From Sediminimonas sp. (lineage in GTDB: Bacteria > Pseudomonadota > Alphaproteobacteria > Rhodobacterales > Rhodobacteraceae): a stretch of 64,000 nt of DNA. The notes beneath the pieces are model-generated. The model worked only from the letters and a program-made list of their open reading frames with translations. It was not told the origin of the DNA and made no database searches. Position numbers and translations under genes: made by a program. The stretch is from contig NZ_JAGXFK010000021.1 in assembly GCF_024637375.1 (NCBI RefSeq), forward strand, positions 17,528 through 81,527, in the 5' to 3' direction. Shown here piece after piece: positions 45,156 through 54,583 of this stretch (its first letter is position 1; the number at the start of each line of letters is the position of its first letter).

Positions 45156-48005
45156 ATGGCCAAGAAAATGCTGATCGACGCCACGCACGCGGAAGAAACC
45201 CGCGTCGTCGTGGTGGATGGAAACAAGGTTGAGGAGTTCGACTTCGAGTCCGAGAACAAGCGTCAGCTTGCGGGCAATATCTACCTGGCGAAGGTAACGC
45301 GGGTCGAACCGTCGCTGCAGGCGGCGTTCGTCGATTACGGCGGTAACCGCCACGGATTCCTCGCGTTCTCAGAGATACACCCCGATTACTACCAGATCCC
45401 CGTCGCCGACCGCGAGGCGTTGATGGAGGAAGAGCGCGTGCAGGCCGAGGCGCAAGGCGCGCGGGACGACGAAGCCGCCGACGGCGGCGGCCGCGGTGGC
45501 CGCGGCCGGGGCGGGCGCAAACCACGCGCGGCCAGGTCCGGTAGCGGCGACGCGACCACGTCGCGTGCTCCCCGCGATGATGCCGGGGCCGTCGAATCCG
45601 GGGCCGAGATCACCGGCATGGAGACGATCGACCTGGAGGCCGATGCGGACAAGCACGCCGAGGTGCCCGAGGGCAGCTCGCCGATGGAAACCGTTGCCGA
45701 AACGCCCGTAGCCGAACCCGATGAGGGCCAGTCGGCCGGCGGTGACGACGACGGCGGCGACCAGGCAGCCGACACCGCCGCGCCGGCCGACGACGACACG
45801 TCGGATGGCAACGGCAACGGTGCCGGCCGGCGCAGCGATGCCGCCCAGAAGGACGACAGCATCGAGGCCATCGCCGACGATGACGACCAGGACGACATCC
45901 GCCCGCCGCGCAAGCCGCGGCCGCGCCGGTACAAGATCCAGGAGGTCATCAAGGTCCGCCAGATTTTGCTGGTCCAGGTCGTCAAGGAAGAACGCGGCAA
46001 CAAGGGCGCGGCGCTGACCACCTACCTTTCGCTTGCCGGGCGCTATTGCGTGCTGATGCCCAACACCGCGCGTGGCGGCGGCATAAGCCGCAAGATTACC
46101 AACGCCGTTGACCGCAAGAAGCTCAAGGAAATCGCGAGCGAGATCGACGTGCCCCGCGGTGCCGGGCTGATCGTGCGCACCGCCGGGGCCAAGCGCACCA
46201 AGACCGAGATCAAGCGCGACTACGAGTACCTGCAGCGCCTGTGGGAGCAGATTCGCGAACTGACGCTGAAATCCATCGCGCCGGCGAAGATCTACGAGGA
46301 GGGCGACCTGATCAAACGCTCGATCCGCGACCTCTACAATCGCGAGATCGACGAGGTGCTGGTCGAAGGTGAAAAGGGCTACCGGATCGCCAAGGACTTC
46401 ATGAAGATGATCATGCCGTCCCATGCCAAGAACGTGAAACAATACAGTGAGAGCATGCCGCTTTTCGCCCGCCACCAGGTGGAAAGCTATCTCAACTCGA
46501 TGTTCAACCCCACGGTGCAACTCAGGTCGGGGGGCTACATCGTGATCGGCGTGACCGAGGCGCTGGTGGCGATCGACGTGAACTCCGGCAAGGCGACCAA
46601 GGAAGGCTCGATAGAGGACACCGCGCTCAAGACCAACCTCGAAGCGGCGGAAGAGGTCGCCCGACAGGTGCGTCTGCGCGACCTGGCCGGCCTGATCGTG
46701 ATCGACTTCATCGACATGGACGAGCGCCGCAACAACGCCGCCGTCGAGAAGAAGATCAAGGACAAGCTGAAAACCGACCGCGCCCGCATTCAGGTGGGCC
46801 GCATAAGCGGTTTCGGCTTGATGGAGATGTCGCGCCAGCGCCTGCGCCCGGGCATGATCGAGGCCACGACGCAGCCCTGTCCGCATTGCCACGGCACCGG
46901 GCTGATTCGCTCGGACGACAACCTGTCGCTGTCGATCCTGCGCCAGATCGAGGAAGAAGGCGTGCGCCGCCGCTCGCGCGAGGTGCTGGTCAAGGCGCCC
47001 GTCGGCATCGCCAACTACCTGATGAACTTCAAGCGCGAGCACATCGCGCAGATCGAGGCGCGCTACGGGCTGTCGGTGCGGGTCGAAGGCGACCCGTTCC
47101 TCGTCAGCCCCGATTTCAGCCTGGAGAAGTTCAAGACGGCGACCCGTGTCGTCGGCGATGCGACGGCGCCGGTGGTGTCTGTCGATACCTCGCTGATGGA
47201 CCAGATCGACGCCGACACGCCGGCCGAGGTTGTCGCCGAGGCTGCCGAGACCCCCGATGCCGCCAAGGCCGAGGAGGCCCCCGCCGCCACGCCAGCGGCC
47301 GCGGAAGAGGGTGGCAAGCCCAAGAAGCGCCGCCGCCGGCGTCGCCGCAGCGGTGGGAAATCCAAGTCGGGCGAGGGCGCTGAGAACACGCAAGGCGCCG
47401 GGCCCGAAGACGACAACGGGCAGGATGCGCAGCCGCAACCCCGGCCCGAGGCGCCCGACGCTGCCGCCGAAACCGATGAGGGTGACAAGAAGCCCGGAAA
47501 GAAACCGGCCAAGCGGCGCGCGAAATCCGCGAAGGGCGGCGAAGCGGCCCCCGCCGACAGCCCCGAAGCGGCGACCGGCGAGGCCGCGCAGGCCGAAGCG
47601 GGGGCGCCCGCGGACGAAAAGCCCAAGGTCAAGCGCACGCGCAAGAGCCCGGCAAAGACCGCCAGGACCCCGGCCAAGGCCGCGCCGCCTGAGCCGTCTA
47701 CCGCGTCACCAGACGTGACGGAACCCTCGCCGGCGCCGCAGCCTGATCGCGCTGCCGACAGCCCCAATGGCGCCGTCGCACAGGCGGATGCGGATCAGGC
47801 GCCACCCCCGCCGGTGCCGCGCGAGGAGGTTCCCGAACCCGTCGCGGCAACGCCGCACGCAGAGGCCGACACGCCGGACGATGCCGGCGCAGAGGCCGAA
47901 CCGGCGCCTGCGCCTTCGACCGAATCCGAGGAGGCACCGGCCGCCGCGCCGGAGGAAGACCGCGAAAAGCCCAGGCGCCGCGGCTGGTGGTCGCTGGGAC
48001 GGTGA
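45156..48005 (+). CDS. rne: Ribonuclease E
   Basis: 949 residues. Main endoribonuclease of mRNA decay and rRNA/tRNA processing. Start AKKMLIDATHAEETRVVVVD. The S1 domain is split by a ~165-residue acidic Gly/Asp/Glu/Arg-rich insertion (about 92-258), as in other alphaproteobacterial Rne. DNase I-like catalytic residues: Asp474 in VAIDVNSGK and the following IVIDFIDMDE. Zn-link cysteines Cys575 and Cys578 (CPHC). From about 680 the C-terminus is a low-complexity Ala/Pro/Glu/Lys scaffold with basic KKRRRRRRR clusters for RNA or degradosome partners. ATG 45141 is possible but 45156 matches the family. Confidence 0.96.
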   Translation: MAKKMLIDATHAEETRVVVVDGNKVEEFDFESENKRQLAGNIYLAKVTRVEPSLQAAFVDYGGNRHGFLAFSEIHPDYYQIPVADREALMEEERVQAEAQGARDDEAADGGGRGGRGRGGRKPRAARSGSGDATTSRAPRDDAGAVESGAEITGMETIDLEADADKHAEVPEGSSPMETVAETPVAEPDEGQSAGGDDDGGDQAADTAAPADDDTSDGNGNGAGRRSDAAQKDDSIEAIADDDDQDDIRPPRKPRPRRYKIQEVIKVRQILLVQVVKEERGNKGAALTTYLSLAGRYCVLMPNTARGGGISRKITNAVDRKKLKEIASEIDVPRGAGLIVRTAGAKRTKTEIKRDYEYLQRLWEQIRELTLKSIAPAKIYEEGDLIKRSIRDLYNREIDEVLVEGEKGYRIAKDFMKMIMPSHAKNVKQYSESMPLFARHQVESYLNSMFNPTVQLRSGGYIVIGVTEALVAIDVNSGKATKEGSIEDTALKTNLEAAEEVARQVRLRDLAGLIVIDFIDMDERRNNAAVEKKIKDKLKTDRARIQVGRISGFGLMEMSRQRLRPGMIEATTQPCPHCHGTGLIRSDDNLSLSILRQIEEEGVRRRSREVLVKAPVGIANYLMNFKREHIAQIEARYGLSVRVEGDPFLVSPDFSLEKFKTATRVVGDATAPVVSVDTSLMDQIDADTPAEVVAEAAETPDAAKAEEAPAATPAAAEEGGKPKKRRRRRRRSGGKSKSGEGAENTQGAGPEDDNGQDAQPQPRPEAPDAAAETDEGDKKPGKKPAKRRAKSAKGGEAAPADSPEAATGEAAQAEAGAPADEKPKVKRTRKSPAKTARTPAKAAPPEPSTASPDVTEPSPAPQPDRAADSPNGAVAQADADQAPPPPVPREEVPEPVAATPHAEADTPDDAGAEAEPAPAPSTESEEAPAAAPEEDREKPRRRGWWSLGR

Positions 48006-48038
48006 GCGTCCGCCGCGCCTGAGCACCGGCAGCAAAGG

Positions 48039-48066
48039 CCGCGATCCGCAAGGGTCGCGGTCTTTT
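48039..48066 (+). terminator. Rho-independent terminator after rne
   Basis: A 9-bp stem with one G-T pair (CCGCGATCC at 48039-48047 with GGGTCGCGG at 48052-48060), GCAA tetraloop, followed by TCTTTT. Confidence 0.85.
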
Positions 48067-48130
48067 GCGTTGCGCCTGCCGCGCGATCTGCGGCAACTAT
48101 GAGGCCGACCGGGCAGATCGAGGGGGCGGC

Positions 48131-49345
48131 ATGACGCGCGACGGAACAAACGATGTGAAACGGCGCCGCGTATTCTACATCCCCGGCTACGACCCGATCC
48201 CGCCGCGCCGCTACCGCGAACTCTACCGTGAACACGGTGCGCGGCAGGCACAGGTCAGCCGCTACGCGCTGGATCTCGGCCCGCGGCGTGGTGACGGCCC
48301 GTTCGGCTGGCATGTCAGCGCCACCATCGAGGATCGACAGGTCGAGACAGATGTCGAGGTGATGGTCTGGTCGGACCTGGTGCGCGACAGCATGGATCGC
48401 GGCATCCTCGCCACCTATGTGCAAATGTTGCGAACCGCGTGGATCTACATTGCCAGCGGTGCGCTGTTCCGGCTTGCGCGCCTGCGCAAGGGGCCGGTGA
48501 TCGCGGCGCTCTACCCGGTGGTGTTCCTGGTCGGGCAATTGCTGGTTGCGCTGGCGCTGGCAAGGGTGGCCGGCTGGGGCCTGGGTCTGCTGCATCCTTT
48601 CGCGGCCTGGGCGGGGCTTTTGGTGGTGCCCCCGGTGCTGGCGGGGTTCCGGCGCATCGACAACCGCCTGTTCGCCTATTACCTGATGCATGACTACGCC
48701 TATTCCGCGCAGTTCAAGGGCGCCAACCCACCCGCGTTGGAGGCCCGCCTGGCCACCTTCACCGACCGCATCGCCGCGGCGCTGGCCGAGGATATCGACG
48801 AGGTGCTGGTGGTTGGCCATTCCTCGGGTGCGCACCTGGCGGTGTCGGTGCTGTCGGATTTGCTGCGTGCCGGGCACGGCCCCGGGGCGGAGGGGCCGGC
48901 GTTGGGGCTGCTGACGCTGGGGCAGGTGGTGCCGATGGTGTCGTTCCTGCCCGATGCCCAACGCCTGCGCGCCGATCTGCGCTACCTGAGCGAAAGCGAG
49001 GCGCTGGCCTGGGTCGACGTGACGGCGCCCGGTGACGGCTGCGCCTTCGCGCTGTGCGACCCGGTGGCGGTGACGGGGGTGGCAACCGCGCAGCAGCGTT
49101 GGCCGCTGGTGATCTCGGCGGCGTTCAGCGAAACGCTGTCGCCGCCCGAGTGGAGGCGCCTGCGCCGGCGGTTCTTTCGCCTGCATTTCCAGTATCTTTG
49201 CGCCTTCGACCGGCCGCGCGACTACGACTATTTCCGCATCACCGCCGGCCCGCGCACGCTGGCGGCGCGCTTTGCCGGGCGCGCGCCGTCGCCGTCAAGG
49301 CTCCGGCGGCCGGTTTCGGGCTATCGCGATACCGGCGCGAGCTGA
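48131..49345 (+). CDS. Membrane-associated alpha/beta-hydrolase-like protein, unknown function
   Basis: 404 residues from ATG 48131. The N-terminus (RRRVFYIPGYDPIPPRRYRE) has the first beta strand and oxyanion-type HG/PG motif of serine hydrolases. Two membrane segments lie at about residues 118-140 and 145-165. The motif VLVVGHSSGAHLAVSVL (GHSSG) provides the nucleophile elbow. Later Asp and His residues could complete a triad, but I cannot assign them firmly. It is convergent with nlpD. The domain arrangement, with the membrane hairpin inserted between the first strand and the nucleophile elbow, is unusual. Confidence 0.75.
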   Translation: MTRDGTNDVKRRRVFYIPGYDPIPPRRYRELYREHGARQAQVSRYALDLGPRRGDGPFGWHVSATIEDRQVETDVEVMVWSDLVRDSMDRGILATYVQMLRTAWIYIASGALFRLARLRKGPVIAALYPVVFLVGQLLVALALARVAGWGLGLLHPFAAWAGLLVVPPVLAGFRRIDNRLFAYYLMHDYAYSAQFKGANPPALEARLATFTDRIAAALAEDIDEVLVVGHSSGAHLAVSVLSDLLRAGHGPGAEGPALGLLTLGQVVPMVSFLPDAQRLRADLRYLSESEALAWVDVTAPGDGCAFALCDPVAVTGVATAQQRWPLVISAAFSETLSPPEWRRLRRRFFRLHFQYLCAFDRPRDYDYFRITAGPRTLAARFAGRAPSPSRLRRPVSGYRDTGAS

Positions 49346-49364
49346 GCCGCCCGCGCCCGCGCGC

Positions 49365-50600
49365 TCAGGGCAGGTATTGCGCCGGGTCGACGCTTTCGAA
49401 CCCTTCGCGGACCTCGAAATGCAGATAGTTGGCGTCGCCGTCCCTGATCGAGGCGATTTGCTGCCCGCGGCTGATGCTGTCACCCTTCTTGACGCGGATA
49501 TCGGCGATGTTGCCGTAGATGGTCAGCAGGTTGTTGTCATGCTTGACCACCAGGATCGGCACTTCGTCGGAATCCGAGGTGATCGCCGCGACGCTGCCCT
49601 CGGCCGCAGCGACGATGGCGCTGCCCGCCGACGCCTGGATGTCGATGCCTTCGTTGCGGCCCTTGTCATAGGCGCGGATGATCTTTCCGCGCGTGGGCAT
49701 CGCCAGGCGCGCATTGTCGGTGTCGGCCGTCTGGGTCTGGCCGAGATCGGGGGCGGACGGCGAGGCCGCCGCGATGTCGTCGGCTGTGTCGTCGGGCAGG
49801 GGCTTGCTGGAGGAGGGCGGTGTCGGCGTCGGGCTGCCGACGCCGGGGCTGGTGGCCTCGGCGGTGGTGCGCTCCTGCTCGCCGGTGTCGCCATCGTCGC
49901 GCTGCGCCGAGGCTTCGGGCACCGGGATCAGCAGGTATTGGCCTTCGCGCACGGTAAAGCGGCTGTCGAGCCCGTTCCAGTCGGCCAGCGCGCGCGGGGT
50001 GACATCATAAAGGCGCGCGATGGAATAAGCGGTCTCGCCCCGTTCCACCTTGTGGCGAATGGGTTCGATGCCGATCTGGGAGTCGGACCGGGGCTGTGCC
50101 GGCGCTGCCGAGCCGTCGGTGGTTTCGGCCTCGTCGATGGCGTTTCCGGCCAGCGTGGTGATATCGACGCCCGGCGGCTGGATCGGCCCGGTCGCGGGCG
50201 CGCCGGTTGCGGGCGAGGGTTCGGCCACGCGGTCGGGCAGCGCGATGATTTCCCCGGCGCGCAGCGGGTCGTCGGGCTTGATGCCGTTGAAGCGGGCCAG
50301 GCGCTGCGCGTCCATGCCGATACGGGTGGCGACATCGCGCAGCGTGTCGCCCCTGCGCGCCACCGCGACCTGGTAGCCCGGGTACGAGATGATACCGCGG
50401 TCGTCGGGCTGCGGGCGGTCTGCTGTCGCTTTCCGCGCCGCGTCGCTGGTGGTCATGGCATTGCCGAAATTGCCGCGCATGTCGTAGTCGAGCGGCTCGC
50501 TGCACGCCGCAAGCAGGGCAAGCGCGCATCCGGTCGCGATCACGCGCCGCTGCAGGTGCCGGCGGTTGGGCGTCGTGGGGCTGTTGTCGGGGTGGGTCAT
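49365..50600 (-). CDS. nlpD: LysM and degenerate M23 (LytM) domain lipoprotein, NlpD-like
   Basis: 411 residues from ATG 50600 (AGAGGA upstream). Lipobox LALLAAC after a basic N-terminus. Two LysM domains (about 70-120 and 180-225) bind peptidoglycan, a Pro/Thr/Ser linker follows, and the C-terminal LytM domain begins KIIRAYDKGRNEGIDIQASAG. Its metal ligands are altered: Asn replaces the His of the HxxxD motif, and YGN replaces YGH, with LHFE retained. This matches NlpD/EnvC-type proteins that activate amidases instead of cutting peptidoglycan. Third gene of surE-pcm-nlpD. Confidence 0.92.
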   Translation of the reverse strand: MTHPDNSPTTPNRRHLQRRVIATGCALALLAACSEPLDYDMRGNFGNAMTTSDAARKATADRPQPDDRGIISYPGYQVAVARRGDTLRDVATRIGMDAQRLARFNGIKPDDPLRAGEIIALPDRVAEPSPATGAPATGPIQPPGVDITTLAGNAIDEAETTDGSAAPAQPRSDSQIGIEPIRHKVERGETAYSIARLYDVTPRALADWNGLDSRFTVREGQYLLIPVPEASAQRDDGDTGEQERTTAEATSPGVGSPTPTPPSSSKPLPDDTADDIAAASPSAPDLGQTQTADTDNARLAMPTRGKIIRAYDKGRNEGIDIQASAGSAIVAAAEGSVAAITSDSDEVPILVVKHDNNLLTIYGNIADIRVKKGDSISRGQQIASIRDGDANYLHFEVREGFESVDPAQYLP

Positions 50601-50664
50601 CTCGATTTCCTCTGTCTCTCCCCTTGTGGCCGGGGCCTTGGCTGACTGTGTATCGGTCGGCCGG

Positions 50665-51315
50665 TCAAGCATCGCGCCCCAACCCTTCGACAAGTGGAAC
50701 GAAACGCACCTGGCGCAACTCGTCGTAATCGTAACCCGCGTCATGCCTTGTGACGCGGATCAGGCTTTGCACGGTGTCGGACTGTCCGACTGGCAATACC
50801 ATGATACCCCCGATCTTGAGTTGCGCCAATAGCGGGCCTGGGGGGTCTTCGGCCGCGGCTGTGACAAGGATACGGTCGAACGGGGCCTGTTCGGGCAGCC
50901 CGAAGCTGCCATCGACGGTGAGCGCGGTGATGTTGGTCAGGTCCAGCGCCTCGAAAATGGCGCGTGCCTCGCGCACCAGGCGGCGGTGCCGGTCGACGGT
51001 ATAGACCCGGCGCGCCAACTGCGACAGGATCGCGGCCTGGTAGCCGCTGCCGGTGCCCACCTCCAGCACCTTGTCGCGCGGGTTGATGCGCAGCGCCTGG
51101 GTCATCAGCCCCACGATCGAGGGCTGCGATATGGTCTGCCCGCAGGCGATCGGCAGCGGCATGTCCTCGTAGGCGCGGTCGGCGAAATGGCCACGGATGA
51201 ACGGGCCGCGGTCGATCTTTTCCATCGCCGAGAGAACCCGCGCATCGGTGACGCCCTTCGAGCGCAGCGCGAAAAGGAACTGCATCTTGCGTGTGGCGTC
51301 GTCCGGGTCGTTCAT
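50665..51315 (-). CDS. pcm: Protein-L-isoaspartate O-methyltransferase
   Basis: 216 residues, the normal size. It methylates isoaspartyl residues in aged proteins using S-adenosylmethionine so they can be repaired. The SAM-binding motif [14 protein letters not shown] is intact, followed by [11 protein letters not shown] and the [15 protein letters not shown] block. It overlaps surE by 4 bp (51312-51315), so the two are translationally coupled. Confidence 0.96.
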   Translation of the reverse strand: MNDPDDATRKMQFLFALRSKGVTDARVLSAMEKIDRGPFIRGHFADRAYEDMPLPIACGQTISQPSIVGLMTQALRINPRDKVLEVGTGSGYQAAILSQLARRVYTVDRHRRLVREARAIFEALDLTNITALTVDGSFGLPEQAPFDRILVTAAAEDPPGPLLAQLKIGGIMVLPVGQSDTVQSLIRVTRHDAGYDYDELRQVRFVPLVEGLGRDA

Positions 51316-52100
51316 TCGAAGGCCTTGATCTGGTCGAGGATGTCGTGCGCGGTCAGGTCGGCGCGCATCGGCGTGACCGAGATGTAGCCGTCGAGGTTGA
51401 CGGCGGCATCGGTATCCGGCGCGGTCGGACGGTGCTGATCGCCGCCCTTGACCCAGAGGAACTTGCGCCCCGAGGGCGACAGGTGCGGTTCGACCCCGAA
51501 ATGGGTGTGGCGGCGAAAGCCCTGCGCCACGATCCGCGTGCCCTTGACCTCGGCGGCGGGCAGGGGCGGGAAGTTGATGTTGTAGAACAGCCGGTAATCG
51601 GCGCCATCCTCGGAATGTGGCGTCGCGGCCAAAAGCTTTCGGATGACGCCCGCCGCGTGTTCGGCGGCGGCCTCGAACGGATTGTCGGCCTGGAAATTCT
51701 GCGGGCCCAGATACTGCGACAGCGCCATCGCCGGCAACCCCTGGAGTGCGGCTTCCATGGCGCCGCCCAGGGTGCCGGAATAAAGCGCGTTCTCGGCCGA
51801 GTTGTTGCCCCGGTTGACGCCGGACAGCACCAGGTCGGGGCGGTCTTCGCGCAGCACCTCGTGCAGCCCGGCCATGACGCAGTCTGCGGGGCTGCCCTCG
51901 GCCGCGTAGCGCCGCGCCCCCAGCTTGGCCAGCATCATCGGATGGGTGTAGCTGATCGCATGGCCGACCCCCGATTGCTCGAAGGCGGGCGCGACGGTCC
52001 AGACTTCGCCGTCCGCGCCGGCCAGGTCGGTGGCGATGGCGTGCAGCACCTCCAGCCCCGGGGCGTTGATGCCGTCGTCGTTGGTAATGAGAATACGCAT
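51312..52100 (-). CDS. surE: 5'/3'-nucleotidase SurE
   Basis: 262 residues. Metal-dependent nucleotidase/polyphosphatase linked to stationary-phase survival. The N-terminal [14 protein letters not shown] carries the two adjacent Asp that bind the metal, and [27 protein letters not shown] is the second signature, containing the metal-binding Asn. The C-terminal part has the [12 protein letters not shown] motif. It is the first gene of surE-pcm-nlpD. Confidence 0.97.
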   Translation of the reverse strand: MRILITNDDGINAPGLEVLHAIATDLAGADGEVWTVAPAFEQSGVGHAISYTHPMMLAKLGARRYAAEGSPADCVMAGLHEVLREDRPDLVLSGVNRGNNSAENALYSGTLGGAMEAALQGLPAMALSQYLGPQNFQADNPFEAAAEHAAGVIRKLLAATPHSEDGADYRLFYNINFPPLPAAEVKGTRIVAQGFRRHTHFGVEPHLSPSGRKFLWVKGGDQHRPTAPDTDAAVNLDGYISVTPMRADLTAHDILDQIKAFE

Positions 52101-52225
52101 GCCGAGCCCCGTCGCCGTTTCTCTCGTTGTCTAGATGAGTGCCGCGCGCGGGGCAAGCGGCAGACCCCGCCTCGGGGCGCGCGCGGTCAGGGGGCGTTAC
52201 CTCCTCTTGCCCGTGGCGCGCAATT

Positions 52226-52255
52226 CACCCCCGGAGGACTTGCAACAAGATGAAG
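52226..52255 (+). repeat. Dispersed intergenic repeat, family 1, copy C
   Basis: ACCCCCGGAGGACTTGCAAC followed by an AAGATGAAGGG tail, corresponding to the second half of copies A and B. The hairpin half is not preserved. It lies in the 174-bp gap between surE and the SDR gene, which otherwise shows no gene. Confidence 0.45.
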
Positions 52256-52274
52256 GGCTGGCGCGCGGCCGTGG

Positions 52275-52916
52275 TCAGGCGATTTCGGCCAGAAGGCGCG
52301 CGGCCTCGTCGGCCGGGGTGCTCAGCGCGTCGCGGTCCTCGCCGGGGAAAAAGCGCGCCCGCGTCGCCGTGGCCATCGGTGCGGGTGTCAGAACCGCGAC
52401 CCGTGGGCCGGTGCGCACGCTTTCGGCTGCCCAGCTTCGGGCCAGCGCGATCTGCGCGGCCTTAGTCGCGCCATAGGCGCCAAAGTACTTTTCGCCCGCG
52501 CGCGGGTCGTCGAAGAACAGCGCCGTGCCGTCCTCGCCCAAAAGCGGCGCGATGAACGGGATCAACTGGCCGGTGGCGGTGACGTTGCTGGCCACCGATT
52601 TTTCCCAGTCACCGGCATCCAGAAAACAGGCCGGGGCCAAAGGTGCCGCATGGATGGCCGTGTGCGCCCAGATATCGACGGTTCCCCAGCGATCGAAGAT
52701 CGAGCGGCAAAGCTGTGCCATGGCATCGGGGTTGGTCACGTCCATCGGTGCCAGCGTGGCGTTTCCGCCGGCGTCCTGGATGCGGTCGTCGAGGTCTTCG
52801 AGCGCGCCGGTGGTGCGGGCCACCGCCACCACGTGGTGGGTGCCGGCCAGCGCCTCGGCCAGCGCGGCACCAAGGCCGCGTGACGCACCGGTAATCAGGG
52901 CAATCTTTTCGCTCAT
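52275..52916 (-). CDS. Atypical short-chain dehydrogenase/reductase family protein
   Basis: 213 residues. The N-terminal Rossmann fold has a normal cofactor motif TGASRGLG and the Tyr-x3-Lys pair YGATK is kept (catalytic Tyr/Lys). However, the usual NNAG motif is replaced by AHTAI (WAHTAIHAAP), and the position of the catalytic Ser (normally in an SS/SxxG segment) reads FFDDPRAG. It may therefore be inactive as a classical oxidoreductase or may use an altered mechanism. It lies 47 bp downstream of purF on the same strand. Substrate unknown. Confidence 0.85.
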   Translation of the reverse strand: MSEKIALITGASRGLGAALAEALAGTHHVVAVARTTGALEDLDDRIQDAGGNATLAPMDVTNPDAMAQLCRSIFDRWGTVDIWAHTAIHAAPLAPACFLDAGDWEKSVASNVTATGQLIPFIAPLLGEDGTALFFDDPRAGEKYFGAYGATKAAQIALARSWAAESVRTGPRVAVLTPAPMATATRARFFPGEDRDALSTPADEAARLLAEIA

Positions 52917-52963
52917 GGTCGCGCTCTCTTGCCTGTGCCGCGCCCGCTATGGGGCATGGCCGA

Positions 52964-54433
52964 CTATTCCGCGGCTTTCACTTTCAGTTGAAAGCCTTTC
53001 TCGATCATGTCCGACGGGGCCACCGGATAATCGCCCGAGAAACAGGCGTCGCAGTATTGCGGGCAACCCGCGTCGCGGCCCTGCGCCTCACCCACGGCGC
53101 GGTAGAGCCCGTCGAGCGTGACAAACCTCAGGCTGTCCACCTGAAGGTGGCTGCGCATCTCTTCCTCGGACATGCCGGCGGCAAGCAGCTTCTCGCGCTG
53201 CGGGGTGTCCACACCATAGAAACAGGGCCAGGCCGTGGGCGGGGACGCGATGCGAAAATGCACCTCCGCCGCGCCGGCATCGAGGATCATTTCCTTGATC
53301 TTGCGCGAGGTGGTGCCGCGCACGACGCTGTCATCGACCAGCACCACGCGCTTGCCCTTGATCAGCGCGCGGTTGACGTTGAGCTTGAGCCGCACGCCCA
53401 TGTTGCGGATCTGCTCGGTCGGCTCGATGAAGGTGCGGCCGACATACTGGTTGCGGATGATCCCCATGGCATAGGGAATGCCCGATTCCTGGCTGAATCC
53501 GATCGCGGCGGGGGTGCCGCTGTCGGGCACCGGGCAAACAAGATCGGCCTCGACCGGGGCCTCGCGGGCCAGTTCGACACCGATCTGGCGGCGTGTCTCG
53601 TAGACCGAACGCCCGCCCAGGATGCTGTCGGGGCGCGAGAAATAGACATGTTCGAAAATGCAGAAGCGCGGCGATTGCGGCCGGAACGGGAATCGGCTGT
53701 CGATGCCGTTGTCGTCGATCACGACCATCTCGCCGGGTTCGATCTCGCGCAGGTAATCCGCCCCGATGATGTCCAGTGCGCAGGTTTCGGAACTCAGGAC
53801 GTAAGCGCCCGCCACCCGGCCCAGCACCAGCGGCCGCACGCCCAGCGGGTCGCGCACGCCGATGAGCTGGCTCCGGGTCATGGCGACGATGGAAAACGCA
53901 CCCTCGACCCGGCGCAGTGCGTCCTCCATCCGTTCGGGGATATCCTTTTGCAGCGACCGCGCCATCAGGTGGATGATGCATTCGCTGTCCGAACTCGACT
54001 GGAAGATCGAGCCGCGCTCGATCAACTCGCGTCTGAGCGCCTCGGCATTGGTGATGTTGCCGTTATGCGCGATGGCGGCGCCGCCCATCGAGAATTCGCC
54101 GAAGAAGGGTTGCACGTCGCGGATCGCGGCGCCCTTGGACCCGGCGGTGGAATAGCGCACATGGCCGATTGACAGCATCCCCGGCAGGGTTTCCATCAGG
54201 CTCTGCCGGGTGAAGTTGTCGCGCACATAGCCGAAGCGGTGCGCGGCATTGAACCCGGTCTCGGGCTCGTAGGCGACGATGCCGCCGGCTTCTTGCCCGC
54301 GGTGTTGCAGCGCGTGCAGGCCGAGGGCGACGAAATTGGCGGCGTCGGCGACGCCGAGAACCCCGTAGACGCCGCACTCCTCGCGCAGCTCGTCGTCGTC
54401 GAAGGGATGGGCGGGGGGCATTTGCTTGGACAA
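52964..54433 (-). CDS. purF: Amidophosphoribosyltransferase
   Basis: 489 residues. First committed step of purine synthesis: PRPP + glutamine to phosphoribosylamine. A short propeptide ends before the N-terminal nucleophile Cys20 in EECGVYGV, the class II glutaminase domain has GHVRYSTAGSK and AIAHNGNITN, and the C-terminal phosphoribosyltransferase domain has VLVDDSVVRGTTSRKIKE as PRPP loop. The propeptide is probably removed to expose the Cys. Confidence 0.97.
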   Translation of the reverse strand: MSKQMPPAHPFDDDELREECGVYGVLGVADAANFVALGLHALQHRGQEAGGIVAYEPETGFNAAHRFGYVRDNFTRQSLMETLPGMLSIGHVRYSTAGSKGAAIRDVQPFFGEFSMGGAAIAHNGNITNAEALRRELIERGSIFQSSSDSECIIHLMARSLQKDIPERMEDALRRVEGAFSIVAMTRSQLIGVRDPLGVRPLVLGRVAGAYVLSSETCALDIIGADYLREIEPGEMVVIDDNGIDSRFPFRPQSPRFCIFEHVYFSRPDSILGGRSVYETRRQIGVELAREAPVEADLVCPVPDSGTPAAIGFSQESGIPYAMGIIRNQYVGRTFIEPTEQIRNMGVRLKLNVNRALIKGKRVVLVDDSVVRGTTSRKIKEMILDAGAAEVHFRIASPPTAWPCFYGVDTPQREKLLAAGMSEEEMRSHLQVDSLRFVTLDGLYRAVGEAQGRDAGCPQYCDACFSGDYPVAPSDMIEKGFQLKVKAAE

Positions 54434-54583
54434 GGCCGAAAGCTCCGAATCCGTTGCGCGTTTTCTGGCCCCTACATAGGCCGTTGACCCCCCGGTGTCA
54501 CGAAAGGATCATGAAAGCGCCCCGTGCCCGCACCACCGATGGCGCACCGGGCCGGCGACGGCACACAGCGGATTTCAGCCCGG

